DNA of 18,616 bases from Candidatus Atribacteria bacterium (lineage in GTDB: Bacteria; Atribacterota; Phoenicimicrobiia; Phoenicimicrobiales; Stramentimicrobiaceae): NCBI GenBank assembly GCA_016934875.1, contig JAFGSC010000198.1, positions 1 to 18,616 on the forward strand. Reading direction: 5' to 3'. Of the stretch, positions 5,934 through 15,029 are shown one piece after another; positions within the stretch are counted from its first letter, which is position 1; every line of letters starts with the position of its first letter. A program made the translations under genes and the position numbers. Under the pieces are notes generated by a model. That model saw only the letters and a list, made by a program, of their open reading frames with translations. It was not told the origin of the DNA and ran no database searches.

Positions 5934-7187
5934 CTATGTACCCTCCTGCCAACTTTTCAGATATTTTTTTTGCTCGGGAGTTAATTGATCAATCTTTATC
6001 CTCATGCTTTTCAGTTTAAGATAGGCAATTTCCCGATCAATATTCCTAGGCACAGAATAGACTTCGTTCAATAAAGTTGAACCATTTTTAATAAGGTATT
6101 CAACAGATAAAGCCTGGTTAGCAAAACTCATGTCCATCACACTGGCAGGATGTCCTTCTGCAGCTGCCAAATTCAGTAATCTACCTTCTGCAAGTAAATA
6201 GATTTTTTTATTTTCCAAGGAATAGGAAACTACATTATCCCTAACGACCTCTTTGTGAATCGCCAATTTTTCCAAAGAAGGAATATCTATTTCAACATTA
6301 AAATGTCCAGAATTCGCAAGAATGGCACCATCTTTCATTAATAAAAATTCTTTTTTCGCAATGACATTTTTATCCCCAGTTAAAGTAATAAAGATATCTC
6401 CTATCCTGGCAGCACTACGAATTGGACTCACTTGAAAGCCATCCATAACCGCTTCTAGTGCTTTGATTGGATCAATTTCGGTTATGACGACGCGTGCACC
6501 CATACCTCTAACTCGATCAGCAAGGCCTCTTGCACACCACCCATAGCCGCAGATAACCACAATTTTACCTGCCAATAGTATATTCGTGGCTCTTAACAGT
6601 CCGTCTATGGTGCTTTGCCCGGTCCCATAACGGTTGTCAAATAAATGCTTTGTTAAGGCATCATTCACTGCAATGATCGGGTACTTTAAAGCCCCCTCTG
6701 CCTGCATACTCCTCAATCGAATCACTCCTGTCGTTGTCTCCTCGGTACCACCAATAATATGATCAACCAAACCTTGAAAATTAGAATGGATCATTGACAC
6801 CAAATCAGCACCATCATCCATGGTAATATGGGGATTGATATTCAATGTACTTTGAATATGTCTATAATACCCCTCTTTATTAATTCCCCGGATAGCAAAA
6901 ACAGGAATTCCGAAATCCTTTACTAGTGATGAAGCCACATCGTCCTGCGTACTTAATGGGTTGGATGCACAAAGAGAAACCTCTGCACCACCTGCTTTTA
7001 AAGTAATCATCAGATTTGCTGTTTCTGTAGTAACATGAAGGCAAGCCGATAGCTTTACTCCATTGAGAGGTTTTTCCTTTTCAAATCTTTTTCTAATGAT
7101 TTCTAAAACCAGCATTTGATTCTGTGCCCACTTTATTCTTTTCAAACCTTTATCTGCCAGCTGAATATTTTTAATATCGTATTGCAT
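5934..7187 (-). CDS. ahcY: S-adenosylhomocysteine / S-inosylhomocysteine hydrolase (short form)
   Basis: The enzyme splits S-adenosylhomocysteine, or in the archaeal variant S-inosylhomocysteine, into homocysteine and the nucleoside, using tightly bound NAD. This relieves product inhibition of methyltransferases. Motifs seen in order are SACLHVTTETANL, SNPLSTQDDVAS, DDGADLVS, GGTEETTTGVIRL, NDALTKHLFDNRYGTGQS, the NAD loop VVICGYGWCARGLA, GHFNVEID and LAAAEGHPASVMDMSF. The protein has 417 residues and ends in LTPEQKKYLKSWQEGT. It therefore lacks the C-terminal lysine/tyrosine tail that completes the NAD site in the longer bacterial and eukaryotic enzymes, as in archaeal and Thermotoga homologues. 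One such homologue in Methanocaldococcus prefers S-inosylhomocysteine, working with an SAH deaminase; whether this one does is inference. GGAGGATATTC precedes the ATG. It lies between the metallo-hydrolase and comF genes with short gaps. Confidence 0.93.
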   Translation of the reverse strand: MQYDIKNIQLADKGLKRIKWAQNQMLVLEIIRKRFEKEKPLNGVKLSACLHVTTETANLMITLKAGGAEVSLCASNPLSTQDDVASSLVKDFGIPVFAIRGINKEGYYRHIQSTLNINPHITMDDGADLVSMIHSNFQGLVDHIIGGTEETTTGVIRLRSMQAEGALKYPIIAVNDALTKHLFDNRYGTGQSTIDGLLRATNILLAGKIVVICGYGWCARGLADRVRGMGARVVITEIDPIKALEAVMDGFQVSPIRSAARIGDIFITLTGDKNVIAKKEFLLMKDGAILANSGHFNVEIDIPSLEKLAIHKEVVRDNVVSYSLENKKIYLLAEGRLLNLAAAEGHPASVMDMSFANQALSVEYLIKNGSTLLNEVYSVPRNIDREIAYLKLKSMRIKIDQLTPEQKKYLKSWQEGT

Positions 7188-7225
7188 GAATATCCTCCTG
7201 TAAAAAATCTTACTGTTTTTTGGAA

Positions 7226-7867
7226 TTATTGAAGCCAGGGATTATTTTTAACTTCTCTTTGAATGGTTGTGGAAGGACCATGACCAGGTAATATTTCACA
7301 AGAGGCTCCAAAAATGACAATTTTTTCCTTGATAGAACAAATGATTTGATCTATTGAGCCACCTGGAAAATCTGTTCTTCCAATACCGTTTGCAAAAAGA
7401 GTATCCCCACTAAAAAATTTTCCATCGATCTTGATTGACACACTTCCAGGAGAGTGTCCTGGGGTATAAAAAATAGAAACTTTATGCATTCCTAATTGAA
7501 TATCTATTCCCTCTTCTAAAAAATTATCCGGAGGAGGTGATTGAACGGGATTCCCCGTATAAAAAGACAGATTCTTGATGGGATTTGTCAACATTTCTGC
7601 ATCTAAGCGATGAATCAATAATTGAGCAGCTGAGTACCTTTCTTTTAGCATCTTATTCCCGCCAATATGATCGTAATGACCATGGGTATTCATAATATAT
7701 TTAAGTGATAAACTGTTCTTTTCAAGCTCATCGATCATGGTAATATTTTCTACAGCAGGATCGATAACCATCGCCACCTTGGTCTCATTACAGGCAATTA
7801 AATAACAATTGGTTAAGAGTGGCCCTAAAATTTTTTTTCTGATCATTAAATCAGCTTTTTTATCCAT
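7226..7867 (-). CDS. MBL-fold metallo-hydrolase, glyoxalase-II-like
   Basis: A 213-residue metallo-beta-lactamase-fold hydrolase. The metal-binding residues are all visible: THGHYDH (H62, H64, D66, H67), H138 in YTPGHSPGS, D155 in SGDTLF and H196 in LPGHGP. The family includes type II glyoxalases (hydrolysis of S-lactoylglutathione or a similar thioester) and the YcbL group. The protein lacks the long C-terminal domain of classic glyoxalase II, so the natural substrate is uncertain. The first ATG overlaps the end of dtd by 8 bases, indicating translational coupling; a second in-frame ATG lies 7 codons in. Neither has a strong Shine-Dalgarno. In many Firmicutes a gene of this type follows rel and dtd, so the neighbourhood is conserved but gives no substrate. 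Confidence 0.9.
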   Translation of the reverse strand: MDKKADLMIRKKILGPLLTNCYLIACNETKVAMVIDPAVENITMIDELEKNSLSLKYIMNTHGHYDHIGGNKMLKERYSAAQLLIHRLDAEMLTNPIKNLSFYTGNPVQSPPPDNFLEEGIDIQLGMHKVSIFYTPGHSPGSVSIKIDGKFFSGDTLFANGIGRTDFPGGSIDQIICSIKEKIVIFGASCEILPGHGPSTTIQREVKNNPWLQ

Positions 7868-8315
7868 TTTTTAACTCAGCACTATCCAGAATAATGGTTA
7901 CCGGCCCTTCATTTAATAATTCTACTTCCATCATTGCCCTAAATTGCCCTTCCTGTACGTCAATGTTTTCTTTCCTGAGATATTGAATATACATCCGATA
8001 AAGTTGATCAGCTTCATCAGGTAATGCCGCATCAATAAAACTTGGTCTCCTTCCCTTTCTACAATTTCCATACAATGTGAACTGGGAAACAACCAGGGCG
8101 CTCCCGTGAATCTCAGCCAAAGAAAGGTTCATCTTTTCTTTATCGTCACCAAATATCCTTAAATTAACTGTCTTCTTGGCTAACAGTTCAGCCTCTCGCT
8201 CTGTATCATCCTTCTTTACTCCCAATAAAACAAGAAGACCTTTGCCAATACTGGCAATTTCCTGATGGTTCACTTTTACCGAAGCCTTGCCCACCCTCTG
8301 AATCACAGCTTTCAT
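7860..8315 (-). CDS. dtd: D-aminoacyl-tRNA deacylase
   Basis: Dtd removes D-amino acids (and glycine mischarged on tRNA-Ala) from tRNAs, acting as a chiral proofreader in the cytoplasm. The protein has the normal length of 151 residues and the two signature blocks: SQFTLYGNCRKGRRPSF at about residues 78-94, and NEGPVTIILDS near the C terminus, which carries the GPxT gatekeeper motif. The opening MKAVIQRV is also typical. It starts 13 bp after the rel stop with a purine-rich GGGGATTAGGTGAT region upstream, and overlaps the next gene by 8 bp. The rel-dtd pairing is common in Firmicutes. Nothing is missing or unusual. Confidence 0.97.
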   Translation of the reverse strand: MKAVIQRVGKASVKVNHQEIASIGKGLLVLLGVKKDDTEREAELLAKKTVNLRIFGDDKEKMNLSLAEIHGSALVVSQFTLYGNCRKGRRPSFIDAALPDEADQLYRMYIQYLRKENIDVQEGQFRAMMEVELLNEGPVTIILDSAELKNG

Positions 8316-8328
8316 AATACTTTATCAC

Positions 8329-10491
8329 CTAATCCCCTTCAATTCTAGTTACTTCCTTAACAGCTTTTAGACTCCTTAGACGAGCCATGATTTCCTGTAA
8401 ATGATCAACGGTACTTACTTCGATGGTTAGATGAATAACCGCTATACTATTTCTATTTGCTGTACCATCAATATGTTGAATTATTGCTTTATAATTTGAC
8501 AGGATCATCGATACATCTGAAATTAGATTCTTTCTATCGGCAGATACAATCTTGATCTTTACCGGAAAATAGTTATTTTCAGTTTTGTCCCATTCTGCAT
8601 TAATTAAACGTCCTTCTTCCCCTGCAATATTTTTCAGGTTTGGACATTCCACACGGTGGATGGTAACACCCCTTCCCCTGGTAACATAGCCGACAATCTC
8701 ATCTCCAGGAATCGGGTGGCAACATTTAGCAAAACGGATCATGATATTATCCACCCCATCAATTTTTACTCCCTGGTCTATTCTTTGATTCTTTTTAATT
8801 TCTTCTTTAATCTGAACCTGTTGTTTTTCCTCTTGAGGTAAAACCTTTGACATGATCTGGCTGGGGTTTATTTTCTTATAGCCTATTGACTCAAGCAAAG
8901 ATTCAAGATCAGTATAACCCATTGGCTGACAAATATCATTTAGTTTTTCTTCCAGTTCAGCATTCCAAGGAAGTTTATATTTTTCCAATTCTCTTAAAAG
9001 CAGATTTTTGCCTTTTTCAATGTTTTCTTTCCGTAATTCTTTTTTAAACCATGCTTTAATGCGAGTTCTCGCACCAGAGGTTTTGACAAATTTTAACCAA
9101 TCCCTACTTGGCCCAATTGACGTCTTAGAGGTAATAATCTCTACAATATCACCACTTTTTAATTTCCGATCAAGTGGCACGATGCGATTATTTACCTTTG
9201 CCCCTACACATCGATGCCCAATCTCGGTATGAATGGCATAGGCAAAATCAACCGGTGTTGCCCCTAAGGTTAATACTTTTACATCACCTTTAGGGGTAAA
9301 AGTATATACTTCGTATTGCAGTAAATCTATCTTCAAATTCTCCATAAATTCCAAGGGGTCTTTTAACTCTTTTTGCCATTCCAATATTTGCCTTAACCAG
9401 GTTAGTCTTTCCTCGAATTTCTTATCTTTTAGAAAATCTGCCTTTTCTTTATATTTCCAATGTGCAGCAATGCCATATTCAGAGGTGCGGTGCATTTCTA
9501 CGGTTCTAATTTGCACCTCGAGAGGTTCTCCTTCAGAAGTTACCACAGTGGTATGTAAAGACTGGTACATATTTGATTTTGGCATCGCAATATAGTCTTT
9601 GAATCTCCCTGGCATTGGTTTCCATATAGAGTGTAAAAGTCCCAGTGCAGCATAACAATCAGCAATCGAATTGGTAATGATCCTAATGGCCATCAAGTCG
9701 TAAATCTGAAAGAAGTCCTTATCCTGTTCTTCCATTTTCTTATAAATGCTATAAATATTTTTTGGCCTACCCTGAATACTAGCCTGAATTCCAAATTTTT
9801 GTAACTCTTCAGCCATTTTGTTTTTTATAAATTCAATGTATTTTTCTCTTTCCGCCCTGCTCTTAGCCACTTTCCTTGCCAGCTCACTGTATTTTTTAGG
9901 TTCAAGATTCAATAAAGAATAATCCTCTAATTCCCATTTCACCCTATAAAGCCCTAATCGATTGGCAATTGGAACGTAGATATCCAGGGTTTCCTTTGCT
10001 TTCTTTAAACGTTTCGGCGCCGGCATGTATTTTAAAGTTCGCATATTATTCAATCGATCAGCTAATTTAATAAGAATGACTCGAATATCTTCTGCAATGG
10101 CTAAAAACATTTTACGAAAGCTTTCAGCTTGCCTTTCCTCTTTTGTTTGATAAGATATTTTACTAAGCTTTGTTACTCCATTGACTAACATTGCTACTTC
10201 TTCTCCAAATGCATCCTTTATTTCTTCGAGGTTTAGATTGGTATCTTCCACTACATCATGAAGCAAACCAGCCACAATCGTAATGACATCCATATTCAAA
10301 TCAGCCAAAATATCTGCGACCTCCAAGGGATGAGACAAGTAAGGTTGTCCTGAATATCGTTTCTGGTTCTGATGAGCATTTTGAGAAAAAAGATAGGCCT
10401 TTAAAACCATATCAATATCTGCTTCCGGATTATACGCTTTTATTTTTTCAATTAACGATTCAATCGTAACAGAATTGTCGATTTTAAACAC
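8329..10491 (-). CDS. rel: Bifunctional (p)ppGpp synthetase/hydrolase Rel
   Basis: Rel makes and degrades the stringent-response alarmone (p)ppGpp on the ribosome. The 720 residues show all domains in order. The HD hydrolase domain has HP at 54-55, LHDVVEDT with HD at 78-79, and LADRLNNMRTL near 143-153. The synthetase domain has the RFKD loop at 296-299 (the RxKD form found in bifunctional enzymes, not the ExDD form of synthetase-only RelA), followed by MYQSLHTTV and VEMHRTSEYGIAAHWKYK. A TGS domain (VYTFTPKGDVKVL, about 393-455), a zinc-finger/RIS region (FAKCCHPIPGDEIVGY) and a C-terminal ACT domain (about 645-720) follow. All hydrolase and synthetase landmarks are intact. The start at 10491 is a GTG directly abutting AAAGAG, so its ribosome-binding site is poorly placed. 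It follows apt by 84 bp. Confidence 0.96.
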   Translation of the reverse strand: MFKIDNSVTIESLIEKIKAYNPEADIDMVLKAYLFSQNAHQNQKRYSGQPYLSHPLEVADILADLNMDVITIVAGLLHDVVEDTNLNLEEIKDAFGEEVAMLVNGVTKLSKISYQTKEERQAESFRKMFLAIAEDIRVILIKLADRLNNMRTLKYMPAPKRLKKAKETLDIYVPIANRLGLYRVKWELEDYSLLNLEPKKYSELARKVAKSRAEREKYIEFIKNKMAEELQKFGIQASIQGRPKNIYSIYKKMEEQDKDFFQIYDLMAIRIITNSIADCYAALGLLHSIWKPMPGRFKDYIAMPKSNMYQSLHTTVVTSEGEPLEVQIRTVEMHRTSEYGIAAHWKYKEKADFLKDKKFEERLTWLRQILEWQKELKDPLEFMENLKIDLLQYEVYTFTPKGDVKVLTLGATPVDFAYAIHTEIGHRCVGAKVNNRIVPLDRKLKSGDIVEIITSKTSIGPSRDWLKFVKTSGARTRIKAWFKKELRKENIEKGKNLLLRELEKYKLPWNAELEEKLNDICQPMGYTDLESLLESIGYKKINPSQIMSKVLPQEEKQQVQIKEEIKKNQRIDQGVKIDGVDNIMIRFAKCCHPIPGDEIVGYVTRGRGVTIHRVECPNLKNIAGEEGRLINAEWDKTENNYFPVKIKIVSADRKNLISDVSMILSNYKAIIQHIDGTANRNSIAVIHLTIEVSTVDHLQEIMARLRSLKAVKEVTRIEGD

Positions 10492-10532
10492 CTCTTTAAA
10501 TCAATGGAATAGGAATCATTCAAAGATTTTAT

Positions 10533-10556
10533 ACTTATCACAGTTATCACTTATCA
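10533..10556. repeat. Short direct repeat in the apt-rel spacer
   Basis: The 84-bp spacer between apt and rel contains ACTTATCA twice (10533-10540 and 10549-10556) with a related GTTATCA between them (10543-10549). On the coding strand this reads as three TGATAA-type units. It may be a small operator-like site or an RNA element, or simple AT-rich chance. No terminator or promoter was recognised in the spacer. Confidence 0.25.
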
Positions 10557-10575
10557 GCAAAATTCCACACTAGTT

Positions 10576-11094
10576 TTAAATATTATACTTTACGAGTGAG
10601 AATATTTCATATCCACTCAATTTTTTTCTTCCCTCGAGCATTTCCAATTCAATAATAAAATCAGCCCCCACAACAATGCCATTTAATTTCTCAATAAGCT
10701 CAAAAACAGCAAGTGTTGTTCCCCCCGTAGCTAATAAATCATCTATCACCATCACACGGTCACCCTTCTTCAAAGAGTCACGATGAATTTCTAAAGTATT
10801 TTCACCATATTCCAGTTGATAGGAAATCCTCTCAACATCAGCGGGTAATTTTCCTTTTTTCCGAATGAGCAAAAATCCTACATTTAAATTATATGCGACT
10901 GGAGAGCCAATAACAAAACCACGGGCTTCAATGCCTGCAATATAATCAATTTTTAATGATTTACAATGCTGGGTAATCTGATCGATACAATATCGATAGG
11001 CATCTTTATCTTTCAATAAAGTCGTAATATCTTTAAATTGAATCCCTTTTACCGGGAAATCCGGCACATTACGTATTTTACTCTTTAAGTCCAT
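10576..11094 (-). CDS. apt: Adenine phosphoribosyltransferase
   Basis: Apt salvages adenine by joining it to PRPP, giving AMP and pyrophosphate, and also pulls methyl-cycle and polyamine by-product adenine back into nucleotides. The protein has the usual length (172 residues). It opens with IRNVPDFPVKGIQFKDITTL, then shows YIAGIEARGFVIGSPVA, and ends the active site with the PRPP loop VMVIDDLLATGGTT (about 114-127). GGAG lies 6-7 bases before the ATG. It is 17 bp downstream of recJ and upstream of rel, the standard recJ-apt-rel order in Firmicutes. Alarmones are known to bind purine phosphoribosyltransferases in this phylum; that link to rel is family knowledge, not visible here. Confidence 0.97.
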   Translation of the reverse strand: MDLKSKIRNVPDFPVKGIQFKDITTLLKDKDAYRYCIDQITQHCKSLKIDYIAGIEARGFVIGSPVAYNLNVGFLLIRKKGKLPADVERISYQLEYGENTLEIHRDSLKKGDRVMVIDDLLATGGTTLAVFELIEKLNGIVVGADFIIELEMLEGRKKLSGYEIFSLVKYNI

Positions 11095-11111
11095 ATTTAT
11101 TCTCCTTCAGT

Positions 11112-12857
11112 TCACTTGATATCTTTTATATTTAATTGTATTGACTCATTACCATTCCAGCAATTTGTTTCTAAATGGAAAGCTATATTGATCCTATCAT
11201 TTCTATTAAAATTCAAACTTTTTTCCGCCATTTGAAAAGCAATTCCATTTAGGTAATCCCTAGTTCCAGTGTTACCAAAAACTAACTTGAGATGTTTTTC
11301 GTCTTTTCCAACCCTTTTCCAAGATGAAAGGGGGAAATCATAGCCACAAAAAATTGGCTGAGGATTGCCTGGCCCAAAAGGTCTAAGCTTTTCTAAGAAA
11401 TTCATCAACTTCCAATTTATTGTATCATAATTTATGATAGTATCGATATGAATTACCGGCTCACTCTCCAGATTTACAGGCATAACCTGTTCTAAATTTT
11501 TATTCATTATTTCATTAAATCGATCTATATTCTTAGAATCAATGGTAATACCAGCAGCATACTGATGGCCACCATACCGAATTAATAAACCAGAGCAGTC
11601 AAAAAGAATTTTCGAGAAATCAAACTCACCCTGATTTCGACCTGACCCCTTACCAATACCATTGCTAGTGGAAATAATGATGACAGGTTTCGAAAATTCT
11701 TCCATGATCCTTGAGGCAACAATTCCAATGATACCTGGATGCCAATGGTCTGAAGCAAGTATTAATATTCTCTGTTTCTTTATTATATTTTCTTTTCTTG
11801 CAATTTCCCTAACCTCTTCCAAAGTTTTCTGGGTAAGTAATTTTCGTTCTTCATTTAACTTTAACATCTTCTTGACCAAAAACTGGGCTCGACAAGAAGA
11901 GTCTGTCAGTAATAAATCTACCGAATCATGAGAATGGCCAACCCTCCCTGTTGAGTTCAGTACCGGTATTAAATTAAAATTGATATATTGAATGAATGAT
12001 GAGTAAGATAAATTTCCATCACCATAGGACTCCGCAAGTAATTTTAAGCCAATTCTATGAGTTTTAACAAGCTGGTCAAGCCCATACTTTACCAAGATTC
12101 GATTTTCACCTAAGATAGAAACTGAATCTGCGATGGTACCTAAAGCCACCAGATCTAAATACTTTCTTATCACTTCATCTTTTTTATGAAGTAAAATATA
12201 GATAGCTTGTGCTAATTTAAAAGCAACACCTACTCCTGCAAGGTCTTTAAAAGGATAATCACATATTTTAGGGTTGATCATTACATATGCATTAGGCAGT
12301 TTGTCGGGAGGTTCATGATGATCAGTCACAATGGTATCAATTCCTAAATCACGAAGTGTTTTGATTTCGGAAAAAGATGAAATACCACAGTCGACAGTGA
12401 TCATCAAAGAAATTTGATATTTAATTGCAAAATCAATTCCTTTTTTACTGATACCGTAACCTTCATCAGAGCGATCGGGTATGTAATAATATACATCAGA
12501 AGTAAAATCTTTTAAAACAAGAAAGAGTAATGATGTACTTGCTATTCCATCAACATCATAATCACCGTAAATTAATATTTTTTCCCCATTAACAAAAGCT
12601 TGCTTGATCCGACTGACTGCTTTTTCCACACCTTGAAGGGATAAAGGATTGACGAGATCGTCTAAGCGGGGATCTAGAAATTTTTCTATTTCCTTAGGAT
12701 CTATCAACCCCCTATTCATTAAAATCCGAGCAAATGACCTATCAAATCCAATTTGATTTGCAGCCTTTTCATTGAACTCTTTATCATCTTGAGCAATAAT
12801 CCACTTGATTTTATTTTCCCTCTTATTGTTCACAATTGATCTAATGATATAAATCAA
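11112..12857 (-). CDS. recJ: Single-stranded-DNA 5'-3' exonuclease RecJ
   Basis: RecJ degrades 5' ends of single-stranded DNA in recombination and in base-excision and mismatch repair. The DHH core is complete: ILIYGDYDVDGIAS (DYDVDG at 99-104), LMITVDCGIS, DTIVTDHHEPPD (DHH at 179-181), AGVGVAFKLAQ and LVALGTIADSV. The DHHA1 domain follows (SDHWHPGIIGIVASRI, GKGSGRN, RYGGHQYAAGITI). An OB-like C terminus has LRPFGPGNPQPIF. At 581 residues it is a short, single-module RecJ without the extra C-terminal domain of Bacillus versions. The start is uncertain: the TTG at 12857 has no clear Shine-Dalgarno, and a GTG eight codons later is no better. Homologues usually begin shortly before the KW residues at 18-19. 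It lies 18 bp after secF. Confidence 0.95.
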   Translation of the reverse strand: MIYIIRSIVNNKRENKIKWIIAQDDKEFNEKAANQIGFDRSFARILMNRGLIDPKEIEKFLDPRLDDLVNPLSLQGVEKAVSRIKQAFVNGEKILIYGDYDVDGIASTSLLFLVLKDFTSDVYYYIPDRSDEGYGISKKGIDFAIKYQISLMITVDCGISSFSEIKTLRDLGIDTIVTDHHEPPDKLPNAYVMINPKICDYPFKDLAGVGVAFKLAQAIYILLHKKDEVIRKYLDLVALGTIADSVSILGENRILVKYGLDQLVKTHRIGLKLLAESYGDGNLSYSSFIQYINFNLIPVLNSTGRVGHSHDSVDLLLTDSSCRAQFLVKKMLKLNEERKLLTQKTLEEVREIARKENIIKKQRILILASDHWHPGIIGIVASRIMEEFSKPVIIISTSNGIGKGSGRNQGEFDFSKILFDCSGLLIRYGGHQYAAGITIDSKNIDRFNEIMNKNLEQVMPVNLESEPVIHIDTIINYDTINWKLMNFLEKLRPFGPGNPQPIFCGYDFPLSSWKRVGKDEKHLKLVFGNTGTRDYLNGIAFQMAEKSLNFNRNDRINIAFHLETNCWNGNESIQLNIKDIK

Positions 12858-12875
12858 TCATCGAACCGTTTTACA

Positions 12876-13823
12876 CTATTTTTTCTTTTGATCATTTTTT
12901 TTTAGATCTGCTGCTTTTTTCTCCTTTTTATTAGCCTGCATAACATGTTGAGGTTGAAACTTAACGCCTTTCTTTAATTCTAGGATTAATGGACCGGCAA
13001 TAAAAATCGAGGAGTAGGTTCCTACCAGTAGACCAATAAATAGAACAAAAGCAAAATCTGACAAGCTACCGCCTAAAAAATACAATACCATGATAGGCAA
13101 TAAAGTAGTCAAAGCGGTGTTTATTGTTCTCGTTAAAGTTTGATTGATACTCAAATCAATTAATTCTCCAAAAATAGTATGCCCTTTAAATTTTAAATTT
13201 TCTCTCAAGCGGTCAAAAATAACAATGGTATTGTTAATAGAATAACCAACAACGGTTAGAATTGCCGCAACAATGGGTATGGTAATCTCCTTCTGCATGA
13301 TTGACAAAATTCCTATCGTAATTAGAACGTCATGTGCCAGGGCTATAATGGAAGATAGAGCAAATTTAAACTCAAAACGGATGGTTATATAGACAATAAT
13401 ACCAATAAAAGCAAAGATAATCGCCAGAAGAGCTAATTTCTTCAATGATTCACCAATGACTGGTCCTACCATTTCAACCTTTAATACCTCAAATGGTTCA
13501 ATTTTGCTTTCAATTGTTTCTAGCATCTTTTCCCTCTCTTCAAGTGAAATCTGACCAGTCCGGATCATAATTTCGTTACCTGATAAAGATTGAATCGTAC
13601 TGCTCGCTAAACTCATCTCACCTAAAACATCCCTAACCTCTGCGACTGAAACATTGTTTTCAAAGTCTAACTGGAGTAACGTACCTCCCGCAAAATCGAT
13701 ACCATAATTAAGTCCTTGAAAGAGCATTGAAATAATCCCTATCAAGATAATGATGCCAGAAGCGAAAAAGAACTTTTTTCTTTTAGATACGAACTGAAGA
13801 TTTGTGTCTTTGACTAATTCCAT
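12876..13823 (-). CDS. secF: Protein translocase subunit SecF
   Basis: SecF forms, with SecD, a proton-driven membrane complex that helps pull proteins out of the Sec channel on the outer face. It has the expected architecture: one N-terminal span, the short extracytoplasmic segment with NYGIDFAGGTLLQLDF, and a five-span C-terminal region. That region contains VGPVIGESL, FEFKFALSSIIALAHDVLI and the conserved VVGYSINNTIVIFDRLREN motif. At 315 residues it has the usual length, plus a lysine-rich cytoplasmic tail (many KK pairs after residue 290). GGAGG lies about 9 bases before the ATG, and the gene begins 15 bp after secD. As in many bacteria SecD and SecF are separate proteins rather than the fused SecDF of Bacillus. 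Confidence 0.97.
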   Translation of the reverse strand: MELVKDTNLQFVSKRKKFFFASGIIILIGIISMLFQGLNYGIDFAGGTLLQLDFENNVSVAEVRDVLGEMSLASSTIQSLSGNEIMIRTGQISLEEREKMLETIESKIEPFEVLKVEMVGPVIGESLKKLALLAIIFAFIGIIVYITIRFEFKFALSSIIALAHDVLITIGILSIMQKEITIPIVAAILTVVGYSINNTIVIFDRLRENLKFKGHTIFGELIDLSINQTLTRTINTALTTLLPIMVLYFLGGSLSDFAFVLFIGLLVGTYSSIFIAGPLILELKKGVKFQPQHVMQANKKEKKAADLKKNDQKKK

Positions 13824-13838
13824 TAGAATATTCCTCCA

Positions 13839-15029
13839 CTAGATTAAGGCATTCTTACTAAAACGTTGCCCAACTAATTCTATAATTAACTTTGTTACCA
13901 CAATTGCAGTAAACATACTTACTAAAATACCTATGCTTAGAGTCACTGCAAATCCTCTTATGGGGCCACTTCCGAAATAAAGAAGGGCAACCGCAGCAAT
14001 CAATGTGGTAACATTGGCATCCAATATTGTGCCAAATGCTTTAAAAAAACCTGCCTCAATGGAGGCTCTGAACGTTTTCTCCATTCTAAGCTCTTCTTTT
14101 ATTCTTTCAAAAATCAGAATATTTGCATCAACTGCCATTCCAATCGTTAGTACAATCCCAGCAATACCTGGTAAGGTTAATGTCGCATTTAATAGCCCCA
14201 GTCCACCCATAACAAGAAGAAGGCAAACAATCAATGCAATATCCGCAACTAACCCGAAGCCTTTGTAAAAAATAATCATAAATACAAGAATTAAAACCAA
14301 GCCTAACATACCAGCTTTTAAGCCTTTATTAATAGAATCTTTCCCCAAAGTAGGTCCAACGGAACGATTTTCTAGAATAGTTACTTCAACAGGTAGAGCT
14401 CCACTTCTTAAAAGTAAGGCCAGTTTTTGGGCTTCCTCAACACTGAATTGGCCTACGATGGAAGCCTGACCATTGGGGATTGGCTCCTCAACAACAGGTG
14501 TAGAGATCTCTTGTCCATCCAAAGTAATCGCTATAATCTTACCAACATTCTCTAAAGTCGCCTGTTCAAAAAGTTTTGCTCCTTCCTCATCAAACTCTAG
14601 TACCACATCTGCTCTTCCAAAACGATCAAAGGAGGCTTGGGCATTTTTCAAATGTGCCCCAGTCAACAACGTTTTACCACTTTCATCTTTAAACTCCAGC
14701 AAAGCAGTTTTTCCAATGAGGCTCTCCGCTTCCTGGGGGTCATCCATACCCGGCAATTGCACTAGTATTCTTCGGTCTCCCTGGCGTTGGATCACCGGTT
14801 CTTTCACGCCTTCGGGATTAATTCTATTGGTAATAATTTCTATTACCCGATTTACAGCATCATTATCAACCGGTGCGTTTGGAGTATCAACGCACTCTAA
14901 AACAATGTGCGAACCTCCCTGTAGATCAAGACCTAAATTAATATTCTTTTCAAGAGGGAAAGCATAAAAAACAGCAATACCAATAGCCAAAATCGTAATA
15001 ACTAATCTTACTAATCTAAATTGATTCAT
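13839..15029 (-). CDS. secD: Protein translocase subunit SecD
   Basis: SecD is the partner of SecF in the accessory translocation complex. The visible features are an N-terminal span and the P1 head motif NLGLDLQGGSHIVLE. The P1 region that follows has NRINPEGVKEPVIQRQGDRR and VQLPG, with a later segment GQFSVEEAQKLALLLRSGALPV. A five-span domain ends the protein, with GIAGIVLTIGMAVDANILIFERIKEE. At 396 residues it is the compact Gram-positive form without the long insert of the E. coli protein. Start: an ATG at 15092 would add 21 residues without a good ribosome site. The ATG at 15029 is chosen because the protein then begins MNQFRLVRL just before the first span, with AAAGGAG 11 bases upstream. 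A strong promoter lies about 100 bp upstream. Confidence 0.95.
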   Translation of the reverse strand: MNQFRLVRLVITILAIGIAVFYAFPLEKNINLGLDLQGGSHIVLECVDTPNAPVDNDAVNRVIEIITNRINPEGVKEPVIQRQGDRRILVQLPGMDDPQEAESLIGKTALLEFKDESGKTLLTGAHLKNAQASFDRFGRADVVLEFDEEGAKLFEQATLENVGKIIAITLDGQEISTPVVEEPIPNGQASIVGQFSVEEAQKLALLLRSGALPVEVTILENRSVGPTLGKDSINKGLKAGMLGLVLILVFMIIFYKGFGLVADIALIVCLLLVMGGLGLLNATLTLPGIAGIVLTIGMAVDANILIFERIKEELRMEKTFRASIEAGFFKAFGTILDANVTTLIAAVALLYFGSGPIRGFAVTLSIGILVSMFTAIVVTKLIIELVGQRFSKNALI

